Source of the DNA: Laetiporus sulphureus 93-53
Lineage: Eukaryota > Basidiomycota > Agaricomycetes > Polyporales > Laetiporaceae
DNA: 64,000 bases
NCBI RefSeq assembly: GCF_001632365.1
Contig: NW_024468536.1
Coordinates: 62,001 to 126,000, forward strand
Direction of reading: 5' to 3'
A program made the translations under genes and the position numbers. The notes under the pieces are model-generated. The model made no database searches, was not told where the DNA came from, and saw only the letters and a list, made by a program, of their open reading frames with translations. This document shows, one piece after another, positions 12,392-25,299 of this stretch (position 1 is its first letter; each line of letters opens with the position of its first letter).

Positions 12392-15300
12392 CTATGCAGT
12401 GGCTCGCTTGACCATCTATAACAAAAGGATAAGTCACCAACCCGGACATTCGAGAACGAGAAAAAAACCGACCTCCCGAGCCCACCGCAGCGTCTTCTTC
12501 GTATCTGGGGGCATGCGTCCCCTTGACCGAAGCTCACTCATGATCCAATCAGCCAGCAACACCTGCTTGAGCCGGCCGTCGGGGAACGCATCTGCCAGAT
12601 CACCGATGAGGCCGAGACCCAGCTTCAATACAGCATCGGTCCTTTCACTGTCAGCCAACGAGCGCTGGACGAGGTCCAAAATGCTCTGAACATGGGGTAG
12701 AAGCAGATTCACTGAGTGATTGAACGGTCATCAGCTGTTGTTGAACACACTGCAGCGTATGGAACATACCTTTCTCTGTGTTCTTGAAGCCGGTGACGAT
12801 TCCAGTATATGCGTCCAGGATACCCTCGCGAAGGGACGCCGCATACTCCACCAGTTCCAGGTCAAGCTACAGCGACAAAGTCAGTGGACGCTTCTGACGA
12901 GACAATCACAACGCACAGGGTTCGGCTGCAACGCGCCCGCCTGCCGCAGCACCGCCATCGTCGACGACAAGTACGGCTCAAACGCGGGGCCAATCGCCAG
13001 CGCAATATCGCCAAAGCACGCCAGGATCGTAATCTTCACGGTGCGGTTCAGCACATCACTCTGCAGGTTCTCGAGCAGCACACTCATGAACGCGTTCGCG
13101 TATTGCTCGCTCTGCTCGTTGAGCGCGCGCGAGATGTCGCCAATGAGCCCGACGGCGACGGTGCAGAGCTGCGTGTCCTCGTGTGCTTTTAGGGCCGGGT
13201 ATAGGAATGGTAGGAAGGCCGGGATGTACGGCGCGAAGCGCTGCTCGAGAGCTAGGAGAGGAGGAAGGTCAGGAAAGGTGTTTCGATTGGGCAAGCCGAA
13301 ACGTACATGAGGCCAACGCTCCGACCACGAGGAACGCATCCTCGATAACGGTGGACGTCTTTCCTGATGCTTGCATCAACTGCAGCATGAGCGTCATAAT
13401 GCGATCGGCGAGCGGTTGGATGCCATCGCCCAGCTTGCGAACCACGCTCTACAGCACTGTCATGATCACATCGATCACCAGAGTTGTCCATTTTTGCACT
13501 CACGATAAGAACACTGCAGATGTTGCTCATGAGGTCATTCCAGTTGTTGCTGTCATCCACACCTACGACTTGGTTCTACCGAGACGAAGTAAGAAACCAC
13601 CTCGCGCGATCGCAACACCATACTCACACGCAATGCAAGCAGCTGCTCCATCCTCTGGAGGACGGCGACCGCCGTGTTTTGCACAACTGGGATAGTGTCG
13701 AGGGTTGAATGAGAGATGAATGACGTGACTGCCTCGTAAGCTGCTGTTCGGTAGTTGCCTTCATTGCTGGCGCTGAAGACAATCTAATTAGCCCCCGTCC
13801 TCAATCATACGAGACGACTGCACTCACGTTTCAGTAACACGGAGCAGCGCCTGTACGATACCCTCAAAGTAAGGCGACAAAGCGCCCGTCGCAGCTTCCT
13901 GCGGATCACCGTCCTCGCTATACCCTAGCTGATCGGCCAGGTTCATCAGCGCCCAGCAACAGTTCGCCGCGATCCTTGGGTTGTCCTGCAAGCCATTTAC
14001 CAGCGCCGACACAAGTGGGTGGAGGTGCACGTCCGGTTTGATTGCCTGGACCATGATGTCGCAGATACGGCCAAGCGTCCACGCGACGGTGTCCTTCACG
14101 TGTGGGTTCGTGTCGTGCATCATGTCGATGAGGATCGGGAACGCCTGGTTCACGAGCGGCATGAGCACGCTCGGGTCGGGGCCCTCCAGGATGGACCCGA
14201 ACGTCATAACTGCCGCCTCACGGTGATGCCAGTCCTCCGCCCGAATGTTGGCCTCGATGAACGGGATCACAGCGGGCACGATTGGATCTGCAACTGCCTG
14301 CGCGAGCAGGCCAAGGCAGGTGCCCGCGGCCATGGAGATATTCCATTCGTCCTCGTCTGCGTCTTCCTCCTGACGCGTCAGGAGCTGCAACAGGACGGGC
14401 ACAATCTCGGGCAGCGCAGTCTTGGCAAAGTACTTGCTCTCCGTCTCAGGGACCTCTCCATACTCGTTTGCCTGTGAGATTCACATGTGAGGCCGAGCGA
14501 TGATGATCAAGACTTCGATCAACGCACCTCTTGCGCCTCCCATAACAAATCAGCTTCGATCTCGCATACGGTGGACCAGAATTCAACAGCTTGAAGTGCG
14601 ATCTGCTCCTCCACATGTTTCATTCCCATCACGGTAAGCTGAGATGGAGCGACATCAGTTAACTGCATTGATATCAGTCAAACGCATGCAACGCACCCCG
14701 AACAGAGCGCGTTCCATATAGAGACCCATTTTGTCATAATACAGAGACATGACTTTCACGATACTCTCATATGCACCAACTTGAACGGGTACAGATGAAG
14801 CCTGTGTAGCCTCACACATCACCTGCATGATGTAGTTCCGCTCGCCCTGTACCAATTTGTGAGCCACGCAGATAACATCAGAATCGTTGTAGACAGGTGC
14901 TCGCCTCACGCTCAAAGTTGTCGCGCACAAACTCCAAGGAGTTGTTGAGCGCCTTGATAGCAGCAAGCTGGACTTCCGGCGATGGCTCTTCTTTGCGAGC
15001 ACCGTGAATCACTGCAGTGAGGATTTCATTTGAACGCATGCTGAGGACCTCAGGTTTCTAAACTGGCATGAGAAGAAATCAGGAAGAGAACGTAACGACG
15101 CACTATTGATTCGCAGATGTAACCAATGGTCTGCAGCGCGGACACTTTCAGGTTCACATTGGGCTGGTTCTGAACGAACCCTAAGAGAATGCTGATCAAC
15201 TCTTGCCATTGACCTTGAGGCAGTTCCACCGTCGCGACGGCTGCAACAAACTGTGCCGCGATACCGCCGATTTTCGCGTCCAGCGAACCGAGAGCCATCA

Positions 15301-15781
15301 GGGCCTGCTGCTTGACCTTGTTTCGCGTATCATTGTCCACGGCAAGCCATCTGTTGCTGAACTCCAGTTGTCGCGCGCTTTCCTGGAGAAAGAGTCATGA
15401 ATCGTCTAGCAGAGACATACGCGCCGCTCACCCGCGCTGTCAATGCATTCTTCAGAGCCAAACCTGCGGCACTTCGAACGTGCTGTGGCGAGTTTTCATT
15501 GACAAGCTCAGAACTGAGCATCAACATGTATGCGGGCTACGAAATGCATCCAGATCATGGTGAATGAGGGTATCCGAGCACGACGAAAATTCATCGCTCA
15601 CGTAGTTCTCCCTGGACGCGTTCTCGAGCTTCTGAGTCGCATCTTGGCGGATATTCGCGTCTGATGGGAGTAAGACGAGGACATTGAGCGATTTAAAGCA
15701 CGCGTTCGCGATGAGCGAGTGGACAAGGATAGCAAACGCACCTGGAGATAGGGTATTCGCAAGAAGCTCGCCAACGTTCAT
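12392..15781 (-). CDS. KAP95: Importin subunit beta-1 (karyopherin Kap95)
   Basis: HEAT-repeat nuclear import receptor that carries importin-alpha/NLS cargo through the pore and is released by Ran-GTP. Start is ATG 15779-15781 ([13 protein letters not shown]), then an intron and [20 protein letters not shown], the typical N-terminal HEAT repeat of Kap95. The acidic stretch [15 protein letters not shown] ([19 protein letters not shown]), characteristic of the importin-beta acidic loop, lies near 14330-14400. The C-terminus is spread over a last intron ending at about 12414; the final exon reads MVKRATA and stops at 12392-12394, giving the family ending WAREMVK. At least eight short introns. 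Head-to-head with LSM7, start codons about 440 bp apart. Confidence 0.94.
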
Positions 15782-16222
15782 TGTCGTGAGTCAGACGTGA
15801 TGGAGTCGGTATCTAAAGAGTGGTCCAGGGGTAGCACGTAGACACAGGAAGCTTTTTTGAACGAGTATGAGCGATCACTGATGCTGAAGAGGAGAGCGAG
15901 AGGAGAGTGGCGGGTCGCGTTGGGTTGAGGGACTTGCTAAAGACACGCGCGTCTGATTTTCAGTAGCGGCCAATTTGTGCGCGGCCACAGCGAGACTGCA
16001 ATCACCACAAGGCATGCAATTTCTCTCCTTTCTATTGTGGACTCATTGTCATGTCCTATTGTTCGGCTCCTTAGCGAGTCTCTCGACTGTCCCTCTGACT
16101 CTGAGCCGTCGAGCGGGCATCGGCGCCTCGTTTCGCTGGTTCAACTGACATTACGTCCATCGACGTTCGCAACACGTTACATCTTCTTTTGTTGACTCCG
16201 ACAACCGCGTAGTGACACTATC

Positions 16223-16899
16223 ATGGCAGATAAAGTGCGATTCTACGCTCAGTTACATGCATTCCCGCAGAGACTGACCTGAGTCAGGGCCGCAATGCAG
16301 CGAGAGGAGCTCGAGGAGCAGGCGGTGCTTCAAGAGGCCGAAATACTCAGTAAGCACCACTTTTACAATAGGTTTCTTTTGTCCATCCATTGTATGCTAC
16401 ACGCGGACGCTGCGCTCATCAGTGTACTTTTCGACATCATTCCGGCCATGCTGAACAATGTAAACGCTCCTTCTGACTGGTCTTTAATCTTAGGGCACAA
16501 CCTATGATGGACAGGCCGAAGCGCGAGGCTATCCTTGATCTGTCCAAATACGTGAACGAACGAATAAGAGTCAAGTTTACAGGCGGACGGGAGGGTGAGT
16601 GCATCGTTTTTTCCAACTCGCCAATGGCGCATTAATGTGCTCTACAGTGACCGGTGTGCTGAAAGGGTACGACCAATTACTGAATCTCGTTCTTGACGAG
16701 GTGCAAGAGCAGCTCCAGGGTGGTGAGTGATTGTTTGGACTTTGCCACGTATGAAAGTAGTCTTTGACCAGTGTCACTAGAAGGAGAGCCGCAGACGCGC
16801 TCGCTTGGTTTGGTCGTCCTCCGTGGGCCTACCATCACTCTTCTGAGTCCCGTGGACGGCTGGGAAGAAATTGCGAATCCTTTCATAGCTCAAGAGTAG
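16223..16899 (+). CDS. LSM7: LSM7, U6 snRNA-associated Sm-like protein
   Basis: Subunit of the heptameric Lsm rings: Lsm2-8 binds the U6 snRNA 3' end in the nucleus and Lsm1-7 promotes mRNA decapping in the cytoplasm. Exon 1 encodes MADK, exon 2 a Gly/Arg-rich linker (about 16290-16351), and the following exons carry the Sm fold: PKREAILDLSKYVNERIRVK (Sm1), GGREVTGVLKGYDQLLNLVL, and LGLVVLRGPTITLLSP (Sm2), ending NPFIAQE with stop 16897-16899. The acceptor gatggacag at about 16516 joins exon 2 in frame. Length is as expected for the family. This gene is too finely split to appear as one open frame, so the model rests on splice-site reading plus strong family similarity. Confidence 0.93.
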
Positions 16900-17433
16900 C
16901 TGTCTCTGAAGTACCGGACAGTACAAAGAGAACCCAATATTGAAGTGGGAGCAATACGGGAGCATCTTGGAGCGGACTCTACAAATCATTGGCTGTTGAT
17001 TGAGCGATCTCCTTTGCACGGCGGTTCGTTCTGCCCGGTGATGCCAGCGCGACTGGCCACATCCTTTGCGTGCTGGTCCACCCTGCTTCCATGTTCATTG
17101 ACTGGCGATGCACTGTATCACGGTGTTCATATCATCGTGCAAGATTGTTGGGATCTCACCGTATAGTGTGTCGGATAATTAGCTCGCCATAAGTGGGATT
17201 TCTTGGTCACTTCGCTACCAAGGAATGCTCGAAGTGCGGAATCTTAAGCTTGAAACTAATCACTTGTTGAGCGTTCGAACGTTGAAATTGATGAACTCCC
17301 ATCACCGCGCGCGTGTGAAGTAGTACTGGTGGCACGCTGCAACAGTAGGTCGCTCATCGCGACGCGCTCGGCGTCTGCCAACTTCATACACTGTTCTCTA
17401 CTGTTCTGCACCTCATATTCGCCGCGCAAACTC
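16900..17433. other. Intergenic region downstream of LSM7
   Basis: Roughly 530 bp between LSM7 and the next plus-strand gene. It should contain the LSM7 3' UTR and the next promoter. No other gene is seen. Confidence 0.5.
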
Positions 17434-20126
17434 ATGCCTCGCAGTCGCAGTCCTCCGAATAGTAATTGGTATTGGAAGACGCGGGATCCTACAAACGTGC
17501 GGCTGATGAGCATTCCCTTGGCTGTACAGGAGTACTTGCACAACCAGCTGCTGCAGTTATCGAGTGAGACCTGCTCAACCGTGCGATTGTCCTTGCTGGT
17601 GGGTGAGGATTTGCGGACTCAGACACACAATGTTCGTCTTGCACGGAAAGAAGCCTTGTTGCAGAGTTTCCCTGCTTTGTTCACTGGGCCGCATGGTGCA
17701 ATGCTGTGCGCCGAGGCATGGTTGCCGATATACATCGTCCAGGCGAATATTCCTCATGCAAACCTGAAACGCACGACCTATAACACAGATTTTGAGGTTT
17801 GCGCCGTTCTTTGGTCACATTCGTCTTATATTACAGGCCTCTCGTTTTATAACAATCATCTCAATCCGTCAACACAGTTCTCGCACTTCGTCGTGGATGG
17901 AGCAACCACACGTAATCTATCGGAAAATCCAAATACACCAAGGAGAGGAGATGGCTTCATTCGTGCAGGGCAATACTTGTTTCAGCAGGTAACGAAAGGT
18001 AAAAAGCCAGACGACATGATGCATGGACTCTCGTTCAGAGTGGGACACCGCATTGGCCGTTTAGAATGGCATAGCGGTGTATCTGGCCTCCCTGAACAAG
18101 TGAGAGTACATGCAGACAAATTCGGGCCTAATGTATCGAAGGTCCCAACCAATGAAAACCCTGACGAGGTGGTGATCACTATCCTAGGGCTTCCCGGCAA
18201 TCTGGCACCTGAGGATGTATTTCCGGGTGTCTTCTCCCTTGTCCCTCCACAGACGTCCTGGTGTATTCTAGGGCGCACCCCTCAGAGTCCCACAATCTAC
18301 TTCTACAAGCCATCTCATCAGCTTTCCCCACCTGGCCAGGGCTCTCCTGTACCAGCTGCATTCTATCGAAAGCACTTGCTCGTCTCGAATGGACCTGCTG
18401 TGAACAGACTCGGAATAAATTACATTGGCAGTCTCCCAACCACCGCTGACAGAAGTACGGTGATCACGAGTGGGCACCTCTTCACCGAGTACAAGCGTCA
18501 TCTCTCTGCTGCAGTCGACCTCGCTTTCCGCACAATTCCCGACCTTGCCGTCGAACTGGCGATAGATATTTTAACGGATCGCAACGCTCCTGATAGCGCC
18601 AGTATCGGTCGTGTACTGAATCCATCTGATGATGAAGGCCGGGATGCCTATCGAGTCGCCTTCAGCAAGGCATTACAGCAGGTTGCGCATAAATCGCTGA
18701 CCGATAACCTCACGCCGTACCCATTCTGTGGAACAGGGCACGACCTCATCAAGGAATTGGGCTTGCTTCCCATCCCTGTTGCACCACATATCAGGAAGAT
18801 CCTCGAGAAATCGGGGGCATTCCCTGACATCACCGTACATGCAGAATCGGTCTTGCTGCGAGCGCCACTACATCGGGAGACCACACAGGGAGCAGACCAT
18901 TTGCGGTCAGCTCTGGGCTTGATGAAAGGTATCAGCAGGGCAGAGGTTTCGATTCGACAATATCACCATTCTAAGCCGACCATCGTTTGGGACAAGGCGA
19001 GCGAGCAATTTGTCATGGGTGTCCCGCCGATGTGTGCAGAGCATCAGACGAGGAATTGTTTGTGTTGGGTTGGTCCCTATCTGGCTGATGCTGTTGTGCA
19101 TTATAATTCCCGGCAAAATAAACCTGTCGCTACATCGTCGACTGCTGAGATGTTCCGTGCATATCTGCAGAGTATGGGAGCCGTCAATTATATGCATGAT
19201 TCTGCGGAGATCGAACGGAAGGACGGGCCGATAGTGAATGGTACGTACTGGTGTTTACCGTGGTGGTACGACGCTGACCGCGTTTTCAGGCTGCATACAA
19301 GCAGCTCAAGAGCCTACTCCCAATGTGGACGACGACGAAATTGATTATTTGCCACTTCAGAAAACGACACCTCCGGTGGGTGAAGATGGTCCGCGTACAC
19401 CGCAGTTCTCATCGCATGCTGCGAGCCCATCGTCACAGTTGGAAATGAGCATTTCTTGTGATTCGGACCTAGTAAAGCCCCGCGGAACATCAGATCAGAC
19501 AGCTTCTGCGGAGACCATGCCAGCGACTTCAGCAGAAGGAACGAGTATGTTGATAACTCTCAGGAATTTGACTAGTATCGGCACTCACTAACGCGCTAGG
19601 TTCAGTCGATGGTCTCCCTGATCTGGTTTCCCTCGAGGATTTGTTCCAAGACATGAGGAGCCGGGTTGCGTCCTACGTCCAAGCAGAATCAAGAAAGGGA
19701 CAAACACAAATCGAGGAACAACGCAGGGCATTAGCAGCTGAAGTGCGAACTCTTCGAGCCAAGCTAATGGAGGTTGATAACGAGCACATAGAGCATTTCC
19801 GAGTCATTGCAGAGAAAGACGAAGCTCTGATGAGCCGCAACCTGGACCTGCAATGTAAAGATGAGATGATACGCGTCCGAGAAACGCGCATCCAGCAGCT
19901 GAAGCATTCACTACGGGAACACGCGTCTCGAATCCGGGGGCTCGAAGACGACTTGAAACGCTGGGAGGAAAAAGAAAAAACATACTCGCAGGCTCTGCGG
20001 ACGGAGATCGCTGGGTTGAAGAAACGCTTATCGCTTTTATTCATGGGTTCGAGTCAACAGGACAACGAATCGGATGAAGAGGGGATGCAGGCGGGACCTT
20101 CGCGGAAGAGAACGCGCTCAGGTTGA
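17434..20126 (+). CDS. Unrecognised 862-residue protein with C-terminal coiled coil
   Basis: Three exons, 17434-19240, 19290-19544 and 19600-20126, splice in frame to 862 residues; the start is the first true ATG of the long frame (MPRSRSPPNSN). Residues about 1-600 form a well-ordered, globular-looking region with no family I recognise; notable blocks are GDGFIRAGQYLFQQV, HGLSFRVGHRIGRLEW and GINYIGSLPTT. Residues about 600-690 are acidic and Ser/Pro-rich. Residues about 695-830 are a strong heptad-type coiled coil rich in Glu, Arg and Leu, and the end is basic (RKRTRSG), a possible nuclear signal. A distant Hsp90/MORC-like GHKL ATPase was considered for the N-terminal half because of the Gly-rich blocks, but no N-box or G-box set could be pinned down. 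Reading frame and composition support a real gene. Confidence 0.75.
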
Positions 20127-20371
20127 GCAGATGCCATTGGAGATTTCGAAGTGATGATTCAACGGGTTGGTTCCGATAGTCTCCATCTCATAGCTTGGGC
20201 AACGAACGTTTGCATTTCAGAGGAGTGTGTCATTATATCGCATGCAAACATTCAAAAAACCCATGTACAGTATCAGATGCTTCGCATGTGCACGTGTGTA
20301 TATTACAGAGGATGTATACGTACAGATAACAGTGATACCTAGACAAAAGTCCAACGCTGTCGACAAACACC

Positions 20372-21406
20372 TCACTTGGCCGCTGGTGCTATGTAATCCC
20401 GGGAAAGGTCGATCTGGCCCCTCAGGTGCGTGTTCGTGATGCGCACCTGCCGATACCGTGGTGCGGACCTCTTGCCCTTCTTCTTTGTCGCAGGAGCCTT
20501 TGAGGTGACAATCTCTGCGGCGGTTGCTTGTAGGCCCTCTGAGGCAAGCTGCTTCAGTAGATCGACGTCGTTCGGGACTTCGAGCGAATGCCATAGGTCG
20601 TTGAATTCTACAACGATAGAGAGTGGTTAGCGACACCGTGGTAGGCACAACAGAACGCACCTTTCTCTACGGACATTCCCCCGCTCTCTTCGTCCGGCTT
20701 TATCTCATTCCAGAATACCATCCTCATCTGTCCGTCCTTCAGTGTACGAGTGACGTATACTTCGCCCTCGTTCTCAAGCTCTTCAATGGCCTGCGGCGCC
20801 TCTTTCCAGCTGTCCTTCAGGGTGCGCACTGACAGACCACCTCCTTTCCTTGTTTGCCGCTGAATCTCTGTAAGAAGGGCTGCCTTGTTTCGTACGTTGT
20901 AGTCATGCTAGGAGATGAACATGAGGACCTGGTAAGCATGACGAGATGGAGCAAGACATACACGATACGAGTAAAGATCCGTCTTGATATCGTACAAAAC
21001 ACGGTCATGCGCTTTGAACTTTTCAAAGAGAACTCTGTCCGTGTCAACAGGGGTATTCGTAATGATGGCCAAGTCTTGCAGCCGCATGGGATTACCGGTC
21101 GACTTGAGGTGATTGACGGCATAGACGAGCTGGGTATTGACATTGGTCCCGGAACCGGTGTCTGCAGGCTGTGAGAATACGATATCTGCACCGACAGATC
21201 AGCCATGGGTCAACCAAGGCGGATGAGTCGAGCAGATGAGAAAGAGACGTGCTCGATTTCTGCCGTTTCTTCTTGGACTTTGACGACGGTTCGGGAGTCT
21301 CTGTCGCCGGGTGTTGCAGCGGTGGAGGCTGAGAGTGCCATGATGAGTAGTCCTGCCTGTGCAAAGCGGACTTGAATGCTGCAGCATCTCTGGCGAGACC
21401 GGCCAT
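20372..21406 (-). CDS. TFA2: Transcription initiation factor TFIIE subunit beta (Tfa2)
   Basis: Small TFIIE subunit that helps recruit TFIIH and supports promoter opening by RNA polymerase II. Start ATG 21404-21406 (MAGLARDAAAFKSALHRQ), then a Lys/Ser-rich linker and two winged-helix regions: LVYAVNHLKSTGNPMRLQDL near 21080-21140 and NKAALLTEIQRQTRKGGGLS near 20820-20880. The C-terminus is basic (KKKGKRSAPRYRQVRITNTH) and stops at 20372-20374. Introns lie near 20608-20660 and 20909-20962. A small junction near 21180-21225 is needed to join the linker to QPADTGSGTN in frame; I could not decide between two acceptors. Divergent from PAN3 with fewer than 190 bp between start codons. Confidence 0.92.
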
Positions 21407-21579
21407 GGTGGCGGTGGCAGAGCAAGAGGCAGCACCAGCGCCACCGAACAGCCGTAAGCGGTTGTGGGCGTCTGTTTGGAGGTATGTACGGCCACGTGGG
21501 ACGCGCGCCTGCCTGTGTCCGCATTGATAATCGAGGCGACTTTCCGCGTCTGCGACGACCTCCACCTGTTGGCCGCAGG
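21407..21579. promoter_or_regulatory. Putative bidirectional promoter, TFIIE-beta / PAN3
   Basis: About 170 bp separate the start codons of TFA2 (-) and PAN3 (+), so this segment must hold both core promoters and 5' UTRs. No obvious TATA box was seen. The inference is from gene arrangement only. Confidence 0.5.
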
Positions 21580-24361
21580 ATGGCGCAGGGCGAAATGTCT
21601 TTTTTTTCCAGGCCCTCTTCGTCTGCGGTCAAAATCGTCGCTCCTTCGGCAGAGGACTCGCCCAAGGCGCCGCCCAGCCCAAAGCCATCGCCCAAACGAG
21701 GTACGTACATTCGTTTCGGCTCATGTCCGTTGACCGCAGCTTCGTCTAGACTCTACTCAACGCCAGTGTAGGAATATATTGATATATGGGTGCGTACATC
21801 GCAGCCCGTGCACGTTGCATTGTCGCTGAGTGTGACGTCAGGTCATGTAAATTCCAGGACAAGGGTTGTATCTATTACCATCCCCCGGTATGTGTCCGCC
21901 TCAAATTTATCCTGAACGCATATTCATGCACTTGCAGCGCGAGGAGTCTCCGCCTGCGTATGTCTAAGTGTACAATTCTCCTTCCAGGCTGCTTGACAGA
22001 TATATAGGGCTCCAGAGTCCCCTGTACCGAGACCGGCTCTCCCAGCAGAGGCCGTTAATGCGCCTATTTTTGTGCCCAAGGCAACTGTCAATGCGGACAG
22101 TTCGTCAGGATCTGTTCAGGCCACAATCCCGTCTCAGATGTCTATCCCATCGTACGCCATCTCTCTCGTCGAGTTGTCCGCATTTTTTACGAAACCTCCA
22201 GGTCCATCTCCTCGGCCCAGACGGATTATGAAACTGCCTACTCTGAATTTTCGGAGGAACACGATCCATATGATCCTCATGTCCATGGCGCCCACATGAG
22301 TGAGGCTCACAGCGATGGCTTAGTTCTGGTGTGTGCAACAGATTCGCATGCTAGCTCTGCCTTACCCCCCACATATCGATAGAATCCATATTCCACTGGT
22401 ACCGATGCAGCTCAAATGGTCGGATTTGATGGCTTATCTGCCATGGACGCTCTCTATACGTCCCATTTCACATCCGTTAGGCAACCTGTAGGTCGATATG
22501 GCGCTCATACAGTTTACTGTCATCGACAAGTCTCTTCCAGCTCAACTACCACCTCTATACACTCCCTCGCCCGGATAGCCTCGCTAATCGGTACTTCATA
22601 TCTGACACTATTCGCGAGGAGCTACAGATGCGTTCCGAGACAATACACATAGCTCCAGCGCCTGGCCTGAACCTCCCCGAGGAATTGCAAGGGTACCACA
22701 CTATCACTCCGCTAGAGCTTATTGGCGGGGAAAGACGCAAATTCTGGAACTGGTATTCTACGGTGTACCGCGCAATCAGCTCTACAGATGGAGTAGCTTA
22801 TGTACTGAGGAGGATTGAAAGTGCGCCATTTTCCTGTCCAGATACGGGAGAACATGCGTAATGCTAATACGTCCAGACTTCCGCCTGATGCAACAGGCCG
22901 CGTTCTCCGGCATTGAAGCATGGTCACGCCTCCGGCATCCGAACGTCGTCTCTATTCGGGAGGGGTTCACAACGCGGGCCTTCGGCGACAGCTGTGAGTG
23001 TCCATGCCCATGTACATAAGTACGTGCAATTGATCACTGGCGGCTCGCTCCTTCAGCGCTGGTTGTGGTCTACGACTATCATCCGAACGCACAGACGCTA
23101 TATGACGCGCATATAAAGCCGAAGGTGCCCCAGTTCCAGAACGGGCGGCTGCAGGCGCAGGCACCTCGTCTTGCCGAGCGTACTGTCTGGTCCTACGTTG
23201 TGCAGATTGCGAGTGCGATAAAAGCCGTGCACGACGCGGGTTTGGCGGTGAGGATCATTGACGCGACCAAGATTCTTGTCACGGAGAACAATAGGTAAGG
23301 GGCTTCACCGTCTCAACTCTGATGCAGCCTCCTACGTTTGTCCCTGTATCGAATGCCCCACGGTGCGCTTGACACGAGTCTGATTCTGTTGTTGCCCAAT
23401 CAGGGTCCGCATTGGTTCATGCGGTATTGTGGATGTGCTTACGTACGAGTCGCGTACGGATATCGCCATTTTGCAGCAAGAAGACCTGGTAATGTTCGGC
23501 AAACTGGTCTTTGCGCTATGTAATAACAATCTGGCGGCGATGAACAACTTTCCGAAAGCGGTTGAGAACCTCGGCAGGCACTATTCCCCGGACTTGAAGG
23601 CGGTTGCGCTCTTCCTCGTTTCTAAGCCTGGTCCGAACAAGGTGTGCATTGATTTTCCTGCGCATCATTGCATCGTTGTGTGACTCTTAGGTTTTTTAGA
23701 CTATAGGTCATCTCTCTGAGATGATCGGGAGCAGACTGGTGATGGAGATGGATGAGATGCAGAAGTGAGTCATCGACACCGCCTCGAGACACAAATCGGT
23801 CTAAAATCTGTTATTTCCATCAGCGCTGTCGACCGCCTTGAGAGCGAGTTGATGTCCGAGCTCGAGAATGGCCGCCTTGTGCGCCTCCTCTGCAAGTTCG
23901 GTTTCATCAACGAGCGTCCGGAGTGAGTCGCCGACCTACTCAGGATATCCGATTTCCTTCAGGTTGTCTGATACAATGTCTTTTCGCATGCAGGTTTGCA
24001 CGCGAGCCCCGATGGTCCGAGACAGGCGACAGGTACATTATCAAACTGTTCCGGGACTACGTATTCCATCAGGTGGACGACCATGGGAACCCGGTGGTCA
24101 ACCTGTCGCACGTCCTCACCTGCCTCAACAAGGTGCGTCACTTGTGTTTCTGTGGAGTGCGAGTTGTGAAACGTGTGCACAGCTGGACGCAGGGAGTGGT
24201 GAACGGATCATGCTGGTATCTCGGGACGAACAAAGCTGCTTGGTGGTGAGCTACAAAGAAGTCAAGGCGTGCATCGATTCGGCGTTCGGGTGTGTGCTGG
24301 AACCCCTATTTCCAATGAATCTGCTGATAGGATAACGTTTAGCGAGCTATCGAGGAGGTGA
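21580..24361 (+). CDS. PAN3: PAN3, regulatory subunit of the PAN2-PAN3 deadenylase
   Basis: Adaptor that binds poly(A)-binding protein and poly(A) and recruits the PAN2 nuclease for the first phase of mRNA poly(A) shortening. ATG at 21580 or, more like the family, 21595 ([17 protein letters not shown]). An N-terminal CCCH zinc finger is assembled across an intron (CRNILIYG then [15 protein letters not shown], about 21762-21890). A disordered region with a PAM2-like Ser/Pro composition follows, then the pseudokinase domain (YVLRRIE near 22800; [11 protein letters not shown] near 22945; [21 protein letters not shown] near 23220-23275), a coiled coil and the C-terminal knob domain ([21 protein letters not shown] split by no intron, 24045-24110). 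The final intron joins SAF to GELSRR, stop 24359-24361. About ten introns; all the junctions checked keep frame, including a 50-nt intron at about 22153-22202. Confidence 0.92.
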
Positions 24362-25299
24362 TGCGGCAAAGTTTGACCATCGCTGTTCAGAAAACATGTA
24401 GAACCAGAAAAAGACGCGGAAAATATAGATAAAAGGTCGACGATTGCATTTTCTCTAGAAATTTTCCGAGCGGGTGGAGTGAAACATAAATAACTGTGAT
24501 CTTCAGTGCGTCAACCGACAATCCACCTTGGCCAGCGCTGCGCCAAAGTCGTGGAACATCGACATGCGCCACCGCATTGTACGAGGGGTGCGCACTGCCT
24601 TGCGATTTCATCGACAAGATGCTATGTCATTTCGCCGCATCCTGCGAGTTTTGACAAAATAGTTGTCTGTGTGGCATCGCGCAATGGCCGCAATAGACAC
24701 CACATCAGCACAAGGATCGTTCGCCGCTGCTCGGCCACATCTGGATAGGTTGGTCTGGGCGTCGCTCCGGTGGGTCAAGACCGGGCTCCTGCCTGGGATT
24801 GTGATGCGTCTGCACTCTGTTTGTATTGGGAACAATGGCTGCGTGCGGCCAGAACAGTCGTGATCGTATGTTCAGTTGCCACATGTGCCAGTTCTCCTAT
24901 CTTCTCAGGCCGCTTCCTGTAAACCTTACCGCAATCACGGCAGGAGATCTGCCGCATCGTGGTTGTCCGCATATTCCTGCGTTGTCTCAACCACACGCAG
25001 CGAAACGATAAGTGGAATGCTTGAGACTGCCGTGCACGCCTTGAGGCTCAGACACAGGCCTGCGTCGGCCACATGAATATATTGATATTGGTATATATGA
25101 GAGCGGTCATGTGACGGCCCCCGTCGTCGGTAGCGATGCCTGCCATAATTGGGTCAAGGCGAACGGGTTATGCGGACAGCAGCTTGTCCTTGCTGGTCAT
25201 CTCGCTTGTCTACTGCTTTCCTAGAACGTGCCCGCACTCGTACACGTTGGATCTTGCTGTTGGACCGACTTTCCGCATCTTGCATCGACCGTCAGACAA
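24362..25299. other. Intergenic region between PAN3 and the Cid1-like gene
   Basis: About 940 bp. Only short open frames occur (under 85 codons), in several frames and without splice-supported continuity or family resemblance. I see no RNA gene, transposon or repeat here. Confidence 0.45.

Noticed and set aside
22140..22215. Apparent frameshift in the N-terminal region of PAN3
   Set aside because: A 50-nt GT-AG intron (gtacgcc...ctccag) joins MSIPS to [10 protein letters not shown] in frame.
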